From assembly GCA_024509875.1 (NCBI GenBank), contig JAMPIV010022926.1, positions 62,001 to 126,000 of the forward strand: DNA of 64,000 bases, in the 5' to 3' direction. Below the pieces are notes generated by a model. It saw only the letters and a program-made list of their open reading frames with translations. It made no database searches and had not been told where the DNA came from. This DNA is from Oreohelix idahoensis (lineage: Eukaryota; Mollusca; Gastropoda; Stylommatophora; Oreohelicidae). Positions 22,019 through 32,160 of this stretch are shown here, piece after piece. The position numbers and the translations under genes are program-made. The number at the start of each line of letters is the position of its first letter. The stretch's first letter is position 1.

Positions 22019-25000
22019 TATTAATAATAATAAATAATAATAAATTCTTTAAGCGCCAAACACGGCGCATAAGGCAGAAACCAGTGCTCTCCAGGTTGTT
22101 CGTTGTGACGCCACTCCTCTTAGCTCTTGCACATTATTTAGGCCCAACGTTCTTCCTTCTCTTATTATTGTTCTTCTGAGTGTTTCTTTTGGTCTTCCTT
22201 TTTTCCGCTTACCCTCAGGAACCCAAGTGAGCGCCTGTAGTGGTATTCTGTTGTTTTGCATTCGTAGGACATGACCGATATATGACCATCGTCTTTTCCT
22301 TATATAGTCGGAGACATATTTCTGCCTAGAGTCTTCTCTTATTTGTCGATTAGTCTTGAATTCTTTCCAACTGATGTTCATGAGTTTTCTAAGACATTTG
22401 TTCTCGAATGTATTCAGCTTGTTCTCCAATGATTTTGTTATTTTCCAACTCTCACAGCCGTATGTTAACACTGAGATAACATTTGAATTAAACAGACGAA
22501 GCTTGGTATGTATATTCAATGATCGTAATTTCCAAATGTTAGATAATCTATTGAAGGCGCTAGCTGCCAAAGCAATTCTAGTATGGATTTCTCTTGTTGT
22601 GTCACCATCCTGAGTCATTTTACTGCCTAAATAATTGAAACTTTCAACTTTCTGTAGTTTTTCCCCGTTCAAGATGATATCAAAGGTCTCGTTAGAAAAG
22701 TTCATAGCTTTAGTTTTAGAGGCATTTATTTGGAGACCAATTTTAACCGAGAGATGACACAAATTATTTATTGCTTCTTGGGATTGTCTTGGTGTTGAAC
22801 TTAAGAATGCTACATCATCTGCGAAATCCAGGTCCCCCAGGAATTTTCCATTTGTCCATTTTATACCCAATCGTTCATTGTGGGTATAGTTTCTCATAAC
22901 CCAATCAATAGCTATTCCAAAAAGTAGTGGTGACATAATACAGCCTTGTTTCACCCCTGTTTCTACTGTAAACCATTCTGTATTCCCTTTATTTGTTCTA
23001 ACACAACATCTTACATTGTCATATAGCGCTTTGATTATATTCACATATTTTGTTGGAAAACCATAGATTGTAAGTATCTTCCACAATGATGGGCGGTGTA
23101 GACTATCAAAGGCTTTTTGAAAATCGACGAAGGTGATAATAAGTGGCAATTGCCTTTCCACTGATTCTTCTATAATTGTTCTTAGTGTGAATATTTGATC
23201 AATACATGATCGTTTCGGCCTGAAACCCGCTTGTTCTTCTCTGATCTTTTCGTCAGCATGCAATTTAAGTCTTTCTAACATCATGCAACATAATAATTTT
23301 CCAGGTACTGATAATAGAGATATACCACGCCAGTTATTACAGTCTGATAGATCACCTTTCTTCGGTAACTTTACAATAATACTGTCTTTCCATTGTTGTG
23401 GTGGTTGTTCTTCTCTCCATACTTCATTTATAATATCTAAAATTCTCAAGAGGTTGTTGTCATTAACTGCTTTAATCATTTCCCCTGAAATTTCGTCAAC
23501 TCCAGCAGCTTTAAAATTTTTTAATCTTTTAACGGCTTGTTTGATCTCGTCCAGCGTGAATTCATCGCAAGTTATTGGCAAGGTGGTTGTGGATGTTCCA
23601 TTATTAAAATCAGGTGTTACTGTTGGTGGTGGTCTGTTTAGCACCTCCATGAAGTGCTCAGCCCATCTCTTCATTTGTTCTTTTTCTGTTGGTATTGAAT
23701 TCCCTAATTTACCTTTAACAGGTGTTTCCATAGCAGTAGGCTGGTGACATAGTTGTTTTGTAATTTGATAAAGGCACCTACTATTACCAGTTCTTGCAGC
23801 ATTTTCAGCTTCTACGGCCAGTTCATTGATGAAATGTCTTTTATCTCTTCGAGTTTTTGTCTTCACTTCTTTATTTAACAAGTTATAAGTTAGTTTGCAA
23901 GATTCAACTGCATTATGTGTACTTGCCGCTAGCAGTTTAAGTTTTGCTGTTTTCCTTTCTTGTATTTTATCCCAAGTATCTTCTCTCATCCATTTTTTCT
24001 TTTTATGTACTAGGTATCCGGTGGTCGCTACAGCTGCTTCTGTCATTGCTGTTCTCAGTTGTTCCCATTTAGTATCGATTGTCTTGGTGGTGATATCGTT
24101 GTCAATTTTGCCTAAAGCATCGAAATAGTTGTTCATTTTGACATTATATTCCTTCTTTATATCATTTGATTGCAGTCTGTGTACATCTATTCTTCTATTT
24201 TTATTCGGTTGGTATAACTTCTTCAGTTTAATTCTCATTTTAGCTATGCAGAGGTTATGATCGCTTCCGATCTCTGCACCTCTGTATGCTCTGACGTCTT
24301 GAACTGATGAGCGAAATTTAGCGCTTATGCAGAAGTGATCTATCTGGTTCTTAGTTCTGCCATCAGGTGAATTCCATGTTATCTTGTGGATATTCTTATG
24401 TGGAAAGATGGTGTCTGCCACAACGAGGTTTGATATTTCACAAAGTTCTAGAAGTCTTTCGCCATTTTGATTCATACAGCCTATGCCATGAGTACCGAGA
24501 TATCTTTGTACTCCATCGTTGTTGTCACCTACTTTGGCGTTAAAATCACCCATGACTGCTATTATGTCATGCTTGGGTATTGTGTTGATGGTACTTAGAA
24601 GTGCTTCATAGAAGTCATCTTTTGTGGTATCAAGAGCGTCGTTAGTTGGTGCATAACATTGTACAATTGAGAGCTTGAAAAATCGTGTCTGAAATCTAGC
24701 TAATATTAGCCTCTCATTGATAGGTACCCAGCTGATAAGCGATGCTGCTGCTTTCTGTGTCATTAAGATGGCTACTCCCTCTGTGTGACGATTATCATTA
24801 CTACCAGAGTATATAATTTGCTTTTTTTCTTCTGAAATATATTTTATGCCCTTCCCCGTCCATCTACACTCGCTGACACCCAATATGTCCAACTTATAAT
24901 TATCCATTTCTTTAATTACTTCTTCCAATTTTCCGTCTTGATACATAGTTCTTACATTCCAGTATCCAATTTTAGAAATCTCCTTAGCCCCCAAGATATT

Positions 25001-25190
25001 AGAGTGAGTCATGTTTACTGTCGAGTCTGGTTCTGTTTCGGTAACAATAGCTTGTTTTACGATAGTGAATTGTTAACTCACTGATCAACCCTCCGATCCA
25101 ACCGACCGATTCGAGGGTTTCGAGGTCAGTTATAGGAAAATATCTACACCACTAGATACTCTGGTGTATCTTTTATTCTATAATTTAACA
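22019..25190 (-). mobile_element. RTE-type LINE, full ORF
   Basis: This is a non-LTR retrotransposon on the minus strand. Its 3' end is a short (TTA/TAA) tail at 22019-22042, typical of the simple-repeat tails of RTE elements. The single ORF lies at 22049-25012, and a short 5' leader ends at about 25100-25190 (boundary uncertain). It has inserted antisense into the RNase H LINE, splitting it. I could not identify a target duplication with confidence. Confidence 0.8.
22049..25012 (-). CDS. RTE LINE endonuclease - reverse transcriptase
   Basis: An unbroken 987-residue protein. The N-terminal APE-like endonuclease has GYWNVRTMYQ, SECRWTGKG (catalytic Glu), VMGDFNAKVG and GSDHNL at about residues 15-255. 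A linker rich in Lys leads to RT at about 470-740 with LPKKGDLSDCNNWRGISLLS, FVDFQKAFDSLH, GVKQGCIMSPLLF and catalytic FADDVAFLS. The C-terminal part has YLGSKMTQDG, LTYGCESW, RRWSYIGHVLRM and GKRKKGRPKETLRR. It nicks target DNA and primes reverse transcription there. All catalytic motifs are present and there is no stop or frameshift, so the copy may be young and could be active. The start fits, because MTHSNILG... lies just before the endonuclease fold. Confidence 0.95.
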   Translation of the reverse strand: MTHSNILGAKEISKIGYWNVRTMYQDGKLEEVIKEMDNYKLDILGVSECRWTGKGIKYISEEKKQIIYSGSNDNRHTEGVAILMTQKAAASLISWVPINERLILARFQTRFFKLSIVQCYAPTNDALDTTKDDFYEALLSTINTIPKHDIIAVMGDFNAKVGDNNDGVQRYLGTHGIGCMNQNGERLLELCEISNLVVADTIFPHKNIHKITWNSPDGRTKNQIDHFCISAKFRSSVQDVRAYRGAEIGSDHNLCIAKMRIKLKKLYQPNKNRRIDVHRLQSNDIKKEYNVKMNNYFDALGKIDNDITTKTIDTKWEQLRTAMTEAAVATTGYLVHKKKKWMREDTWDKIQERKTAKLKLLAASTHNAVESCKLTYNLLNKEVKTKTRRDKRHFINELAVEAENAARTGNSRCLYQITKQLCHQPTAMETPVKGKLGNSIPTEKEQMKRWAEHFMEVLNRPPPTVTPDFNNGTSTTTLPITCDEFTLDEIKQAVKRLKNFKAAGVDEISGEMIKAVNDNNLLRILDIINEVWREEQPPQQWKDSIIVKLPKKGDLSDCNNWRGISLLSVPGKLLCCMMLERLKLHADEKIREEQAGFRPKRSCIDQIFTLRTIIEESVERQLPLIITFVDFQKAFDSLHRPSLWKILTIYGFPTKYVNIIKALYDNVRCCVRTNKGNTEWFTVETGVKQGCIMSPLLFGIAIDWVMRNYTHNERLGIKWTNGKFLGDLDFADDVAFLSSTPRQSQEAINNLCHLSVKIGLQINASKTKAMNFSNETFDIILNGEKLQKVESFNYLGSKMTQDGDTTREIHTRIALAASAFNRLSNIWKLRSLNIHTKLRLFNSNVISVLTYGCESWKITKSLENKLNTFENKCLRKLMNISWKEFKTNRQIREDSRQKYVSDYIRKRRWSYIGHVLRMQNNRIPLQALTWVPEGKRKKGRPKETLRRTIIREGRTLGLNNVQELRGVASQRTTWRALVSALCAVFGA

Positions 25191-25229
25191 TAACATGGTG
25201 ATATCCATCGAAATATATACATTCCTGAT

Positions 25230-26404
25230 GTTTTTCTTTCGGCGTCTAAGGTGAGAAACGAATTTCACCTCCATCTTGGAAGGGTAGATAACCTATTAAA
25301 GAACTCGAAAAGATAACATGCCTTCAAACAATGGAGAATAAAAGAGATAGCAACAAGCTGAGAAATTAAGGAGACTAACAGACCATTCAATGCACCATAG
25401 ATACATGCTCTTGGAAGGGGAAGACTCAAGCGAAGCAACTTTGCAGAATCAACAACAACAAAGATAAGAGCAGATTCTGTAAATGCGGTACCAACAAAGA
25501 AACCCATCTACATCCTGCACACAAGCTCCCAACATCGCTTCCATAAATTGAAAGAAAAATATTCCTGGAATCGAGAGAAAGAAGAGCCCGACTTCAACAG
25601 AGAGAAAAGCCTTAACGACAAAATACACAGAGAAACAATACCCAAGCAATATCTGGACCCATGCATACACAGATGGATCAGCAAAAAATGCAACAGAAGA
25701 CGGAGGTGGAGGAGACAATCTGAGCTTAAGCACTGGCGCACCAAAAAAGCTGTTATGGACAACAGAAAAATTCTCAAGTAACTTCAAAGTAGAGGCAGGG
25801 GCCTTGAAAACTGTAGCAGAGGTTCTAATGGGAGAGGCAAGCAAAGAGAGACAAGTTTCTTTCTTCACAGGCGCACTGTTAGTACTTGCAACGCTGAAAA
25901 GCCAGACATGTGTGACCTAAGAGTAATACTCCACAAACTATGTGAGTGATTCAAAAGAGTTGTGCTACAATGGATCCCGTCTCATTGCACCATCATCGGC
26001 AAGTATAACTTTCGAAAAGGTAAAGAGTTTTATCAGAAGAGATACAGGAACAAGTGGGATGCAGAGCATTCAGGTCACACACAAAATGATGCATACTACC
26101 AGCTCAACAGAAGAGAACAAGTGGTAATCTTCAGACTCCGCAGTGGCCACAACAGATTGGGATACCATCTATTCAACAAGCTAAAGATAGGAACTACTGA
26201 TCAGTGTAACTGTGGCACTGATAAAATGACTGCTGAACATCTGCTTCAAAGGTGCCCAACATATGCGGAACAGAGCAAGCGCATATGGCCGACACCAGTA
26301 CCATTCGTGGAAAAGCTCTACGGAGATTCAAATAGCACAAACTGACTATGCTTTCTTTGAAAACATTCAAGTGGACGTCTGAGAGTGTACGAAGAAGAAG
26401 AAGT
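25230..26404 (+). mobile_element. LINE with RNase H, right part
   Basis: After the RTE insertion the older LINE resumes. Across several frames I read AYTDGSAKNATEDGGGG (RNase H strand 1 with the catalytic Asp, about 25660-25710), FKVEAGALKTVAEVL (about 25785-25830), then LQWIPSHC (25964-25990), NRREQVVIFRLRSGHNRLGY, and the Cys/His motif CNCGTDKMTAEHLLQRCPTY, ending near VEKLYGD. The (GAAGAA)-type tail lies at 26391-26404. Frame changes and stops show that it is dead. The RNase H domain with a C-terminal CxC...H...C motif suits LINEs of the I/Nimb/jockey groups. I cannot choose between them. Confidence 0.75.
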
Positions 26405-26445
26405 TCCATTCAGCCGTTCAGTTCTATTTGCAGATCGGAGGCACT

Positions 26446-26995
26446 GTAATATATAGAGACAGACACAGACAATAACATATACATATATATAGAGATAGAA
26501 ATGGACAGTAACATGTACAGTCAGAGACAGACATAAGCAGTGACATATGCAGTCAAAGACAGACATATACAATAACATATACATATATATAGAGATAGAA
26601 ATGGACAGTAACATGTACAGTCAGAGACAGACATAAGCAGTGACATATGCAGTCAAAGACAGACATATACAGTTAGATATACAGTCAGAGACAGACACAT
26701 ACAGTAACATATAGTCAGAGTCAGACACAGACAGTAACATATACAGTTAAAGACATACACAGACAGTAATATATACAGTCAGAGACAGACATATATAGTA
26801 ACATATACAGCCAGAGACAGACATAGACAATAATATATACAGTTAGAGACAGACACAGACAGTAACATATACAGTCAGAGACAGACATCGATAGTAACAT
26901 ATACAGTAAGAGACAGACAAAGACAATAATATATACACTCAGAGACAGACACAGACAGTAACATATACAGTCAGAGACAGACAGACAATAATATA
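26446..26995 (+). repeat. Minisatellite, left half (split by Tc1 element)
   Basis: Degenerate units of about 34 bp built on 'cagtcagagacagacacaga' and 'cagtaacatatac'. The first part contains a 100-bp higher-order unit (compare 26501 and 26601). The array continues after 48911 with the same units, so it was one array before the Tc1-like element inserted at 26994-26995. Confidence 0.9.
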
Positions 26996-27289
26996 CTGAA
27001 GCACATTAAAAACGCACCACTATTATATATACTGATGCCGAGAAGCTGGAAAAAAAGTGTGGGAATGGATTTTCCCCGTGTTTGTCATGAGGTAGAGAGC
27101 GAATGGCTGCTGGAATGGAAAGTGCATGATTCAACCCACGGGTTTGTGTACAGACTACATAAAAACAATGAAAGTTACATGTGCAACACGATTCCCAACA
27201 GCTATGACCCTGAAAATGTGTACGCGTTGTGGCAGTATACTCGGTATAAAAAGGCCGTTGAGACAAAACACCCAGTACATGTGCTTGAA

Positions 27290-28300
27290 ATGCCACGACT
27301 ATCTGAAAACGACCGCCAACGAGCCATTGGTATGTTGGAGACCGGAATGAGCTCGCGGGCGTTGCCAGAAGATTGAATTGCCACCACAGCACTATTGTAC
27401 GTCTCAATGATCGTTACGGAACCACTGGCAGTGCCCGGGATAGACTTCGGAGTGGCCAACAACGAGTTACTACCCCTGCGCAAGATCGTCATATTGTGCT
27501 GAGTCACCTAAGGAATCGTTCTCTCCCGGCAAGTCAAACAGCAAGAGCAATAGTGGGTAGACGTGGGCAAGTCTCTCGAATGACAGTCATGCGACGACTC
27601 AGAGATACAGGTCTTACTGCAAGACGACCTTATGTTGGGCCAAACTTGACTCACAGACATCGTCAGCAGCGCCTGCAATGGGCAGAGCAACATGTCAGAT
27701 GGATTAGACTGCAGTAGAATGCTGTCCTATTCACAGACGAGAGCAGATTCAACATATCCTTTGCTGATGGACGTATGCGGATTTGGCGACGGTGTGGAGA
27801 GCGCTTTGCAGATTGCTGTTCGTCAGCACAACCGATTTGGAGGTGGCAATATTCACATTTGGGGAGGATTCAGTTTTCACCATCGCGTGCCTCTTTACGT
27901 CTTCCGTGGAAATGTTAATGCTGTGACAAATCGATATGAGGTTCTGGATGCATTGGTTGTTCCTGCGTTCACAAATTATCCAGACTTGCAGCTTCTCCAG
28001 CAGGATAACGCACGTGCGCACACCGCATGCATTACGCAGCAATATCTACAGCAGCAGAACATTGTGACGATTGACTGGCCTGCCCTATCACCAGACATGT
28101 CCCCTATAGAACATCTGTGGGACGAGCTTGGACGCCGAGTCTACAGGCAAGGTTCTCCAGCTAATCTGCAACAGCTCGAAGCTGCTCTTACACGTGAATG
28201 GGACTTGATTCCCCGGAATTTCCTTCAGAGGCTTGTGCGTTCCATGCGGAGCCGCTGCCAAGCTTGTTTGCAAGCACACGGTGGACATACCAGATACTGA
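27290..28300 (+). pseudogene. Tc1-like transposase (DD34E), broken
   Basis: About 336 codons, close to the usual Tc1 length. It starts MPRLSENDRQRAIGMLETGM, an N-terminal helix-turn-helix region, and continues to MTVMRRLRDTGLTARRP. The catalytic triad is visible as FTDESRF, QQDNARAH and SPIEHLWDEL, with 34 residues between the second Asp and the Glu. It would cut and paste the element at TA. The frame is broken by a base missing near 27358, a TAG at 27715-27717 where Trp is expected, and a frame change near 27820 that fits loss of two bases. It therefore cannot make a full protein from this copy. Confidence 0.88.
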
Positions 28301-28452
28301 GGATAGTGTGAATGAATTTTTTTCTTGGTTGCATTTTTGGTTTTCTCCCTTGCCTGCACAGAATGCAATGAATTTCATAACAATCAAATGTACAAATTAA
28401 TGACCAGCATGGATTCAAAGGAAAATGAATAAAGATTCCAAATATATAAACT

Positions 28453-29957
28453 TGTTTCGTGGAACGACTTCTCACCGACTTTTTCTTCTGTCTATTATTT
28501 TATTCCTCAAAAAATCTATATCGCTAGATTGAAAACAAATTCCCTTCAGATATCTTTTTCATTCTTATAATGACAATGTCTCTCTCTCTCTAGTCTTATA
28601 TTTCACAGTATTTTACTAGCTCAGGATTCTCACGGTCCACGACAATAAATTATTCCCTTAGCCAGCAAAATTCTTTTCCACTTGAAAGGTGAAACACGGT
28701 GCAACGATAAGTCCGGAAGTCGACCGCCTTTCTTGGTGTCACGAACTGGACACACGTAAATCAAGTACGCAGTGGATACTAGGGCGAGTTTAATGAAGTT
28801 AACTTGATATCCCTGCGATCAAAAGAAAGAGAATTTGTAGCAATGCCACCCAAGAGTCGACCCAAAAATACAGCTGGAATTTCGGGAGGGAATTTTAAGC
28901 GATTAGACCGCTACCATCGTTCGAAGGAGATGTGATTTTATGGGCCTCGGTCGAGGCTACTTTGTACTTGTTGCGAGAATCCGTGGTGAATTCAGTTGAG
29001 CGAATCCACCCAGGTTGCGGTTACCAGAAACTAAATCAGGTTGCGGTTACAAGGTACTAGCCCAGGTGGCGGTTAAAGGGTACCAAAACCAGTTACGGGT
29101 CCAGGGTACAAACCAGAGTACGAGTCCACTGTACCAAAGATTACCCCATACCAACCATTAACCAGGTGACCATTCCAAAACCCAGTTAATCCTATCACCC
29201 AGTAACCATACCACACATCCCATAAGCAGAAGAGGTATTCAGCAGAGGTGACTTACCCCATCCTTATCTGTGATGTGCACTGAGTCCAGGGAAGCAAACT
29301 CTGACACCCTCTGAACCCATAGAACTGTTATGAGACCAAAGTGCTGGGGCATACAAAACCAAGAGAGTCCGAACACAAATCATCTCCGCAGCTACTACAG
29401 ACCTTGAGGAGATGAGTATTAACACCTACCAGCAAAACTACCACAGAAGAGATCTACTGTCCATATGATGACACACTAGTTTTTTTTTTTTAATAAAACA
29501 GTAGAGCTAAACGTTTTTCATATTTATATGTAAATTCAGATATGTAAGATTCAATACCCTTTTATTCAATTTAACTTAACAGCGTCTGTTGTTATTTTTC
29601 TTGTTAACTTATTTGGGTTGTATTTTGTTTTAAATATAAATCTACACCCTGGGGGCTCAGCCATAATTCAATTAACGTCTATTGGGTCGGGATATTTTAA
29701 TTGTGGCTGGACACCAAATCTCTTTCTCAACCTTGTGTGCTTTACACAGTCCTTTTGTAGGATTCCTGAGGAAGAATTTATCGTCCAGAAAATATCCTGT
29801 TTAGTTGCCAGAATTCTCTTTGTATTAAGGATTTCTAGTACACTATTTCCCGAGGACAGGCAGTTTCTTCAAACTCGGAAGCTATCAATAAGACATTATT
29901 ATCTTTATTCTTCCATTCCATCCAAGCTGTCTTTTCTCCTCAAAACCCTTCGCGACA
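28453..29957 (+). repeat. 5' LTR of element C, with the empty site of element B
   Basis: 1505 bp. It matches 35750-37019 (a much-expanded, error-like copy) and 48025-48832 (a clean copy, about 1-2% different plus small indels). The point where element B interrupts the other LTR corresponds to 29366-29372 ('caagagagtcc') and is uninterrupted here. Around 28990-29250 it contains degenerate 'ggttgcggttac' repeats. Confidence 0.85.
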
Positions 29958-30254
29958 AGTAGGACGCTCGTGTCCGGGATAAACTCTTATTTCATAATTA
30001 GACAATCTGAGATATGAAAACTCTTTATCTTTCCTAGACCACTACTGCTGTGGTACTTGTCACTTATTGGTGTCCAGGTCTAGGATTAAAGAGGGGACAT
30101 ATAAATTTCCCTAGACTACATATAAAATTTTGCAAAAAACACAGATTTTAAGCTGTGTTATGAGAACTCTTCTTGGTAGTACTGTTGGTAATTAGTTACC
30201 TATTGTTAACTAATTTTTAATTTGATGGTTATATAAGGCTGGTTTGATATACTA

Positions 30255-32160
30255 CAGTAGAACTCCATTTATCCGAACCCCAATTATCCGAACATCCAAT
30301 TATCCGAACACTTTTTCCAGAAAAAAAAAAAAATCAGATGCCACAGTCACGTTAGACTAAAATTCTGAATCTTTTGTTGCGGCAAACTTCAAATGTGTGC
30401 GAACAATTTGTAGAGAATGGGATGGCTAATGGTCGGTCGCTTACGTACAGGAAGTCAGTTAGATCATAAAGTCAGTTAATATCTGGTTTACCAATCCAGT
30501 GTACGTGTGCGTTCTAGGTAGAACACTTGCTAAACAGACAGTTCAACTTAAAATAATTGTGTCTGCTACTACAGCAGAATAATTTTGGTGTACAAGTATT
30601 TCTCTGTGCGATATGGCATCTTCCAGTAGGCCTAAAGCATATAAAAGGAACCGCAATGTTTTGTCAATTGAAACGAAAACAGAAATTATCAAGAGACTAG
30701 GACAAGGTGAAACTGTGTCTTCACTTGCGAGAGATTTTCAATGTTGGGAAAGCTACCGTCTCTGACATCAAAAGTAACAAGGATAAAATTATGAGTTTTG
30801 CATCGAAATTTGATAGTGAAAATGGGTCGAAGAAACGTAAAACCATGAGAAATGCGAAAGATGTGAAATTGGAAGAGGCTTTGTATATATGGTTTGAGAA
30901 GCAAAGGGGAACCTATCTCTGGTTCTCTGTGGTGTGAAAAGGCACTTCAGTTCAACAATCAACTTGACGGTCCTCCTGACTTTAAGGCTAGCCAGGGATG
31001 GTTAAGAAACTTTAAATCTCGTCATGGCATACGAGAATTGGTGATTCATGGGGAATCTTTATCTAGCGATGCAACTGCCGCTAAAAATTTTAAAGAAACA
31101 TTCTTGGCTTTTTTGGAAGAAGAAGGTTATTCACTCGATGATGTGTATAATGCCGATGAGACTGGCTTATACTGGAAATCATTGCCTCAAAAATCACATG
31201 CATTCTTCATGACGCGAACTCAGCTGCCCCTCGTACAAATAAAGATGCAAAGGAGGAAAAAATAATTCCACGTGGTATCTCAGCGCGAATAGCTAGCGGA
31301 AGACCCTGGGTTTACCACTTACCCATCTAGAATGTGCAAAAAAAAGTGAGCATATGCTCAAACATATTTTGGTAAGCCGCCCTTATGCCAGTGAAGAGAT
31401 AGTCAGATCTCGAAATGTTTACCTCGGTGCTTGATGACTCGTTTAACAGCACACACAGAGAAGACAAGCCCTCTAATGCAAATTAAACACAATAGTCGCA
31501 CTCTCTAGCACCACTCATCGTGATATGTCTATAACTCATCTTGTGTTACATTAGGGGGGCTTCAGAATAGATAGTGCTTGGATGTTAATTTAGTTGAACG
31601 ATATTTTCTTCGACGCTTAGGTATATCAAAGCAGAATCCTTTATCTCATATACCCCAAAAATGTGAAAAAGAGAGAGTTGATAGATCTCTTTGATACACA
31701 GAGTAAACATTGAAGAAAACATATCACTCTCCTCTAGAAATCAATTAAACTGATGTTAAAAGTAATATCTATTCAGAGCTGGACCAGAAGTCTCGCGCCA
31801 TGCTCTCATGACCATCACGCGTAAGAACGTGAATACACACACTATTTGGAATGCAGTTGATGCATAATTTTTACAGTCCTATTTTCTGCCTCCCAATGTA
31901 ACAGCAATTGAGATATCGCATCAACCAATTATAGCAAAGGCTTAAAAAGATGTAGCAAAGAAGGAAGTCCTGCTCGTTTATTGTTTGGCTGAAGATGAAG
32001 AAAAGTGTGGCTGGCGATTTTTCTCAAAAATGCTTAATCTCAAAGACCTGCTTGCTTATAACAAAATGGTGCGCGCTTGGAGTAAGATTTTAGTACTTTT
32101 TATGAGAAGAGAAAAATAAGAGAGAGATTCAATGTCATGAAGAAACTACTGCTAGATTAG
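30255..32160 (+). mobile_element. Pogo/Tigger-type DNA transposon, right end unclear
   Basis: It begins CAGTAGAACTCCATTTATCC directly after TA, a typical pogo/Tigger terminus with internal 'aattatccgaac' repeats (30282-30310). The transposase gene follows. The matching right terminal repeat cannot be found, because sequence quality falls after about 31270. The end given is the last point where transposase-like words are readable. Confidence 0.75.
30613..32160 (+). pseudogene. Tigger transposase (CENP-B-like), broken
   Basis: Starts MASSSRPKAYKRNRNVLSIE, then TKTEIIKRLGQGETVSSLAR (CENP-B-type N-terminal HTH), FNVGKATVSDIKSNK, a second HTH region (FKASQGWLRNFKSRHGI), and VYNADETGLYWKSLP, which carries the first Asp of the DDE/D core. 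The frame steps forward by one near 30735 and again near 30900. After 31265 only scattered words such as FLPPNVTAI (about 31885) can be read. It would bind the terminal repeats and move the element, but this copy is unreadable as one frame. Confidence 0.75.

Noticed and set aside
26446..26995. Possible CRISPR-like array
   Set aside because: Units are contiguous and degenerate without spacers, the context is an animal genome, and it is a plain minisatellite.
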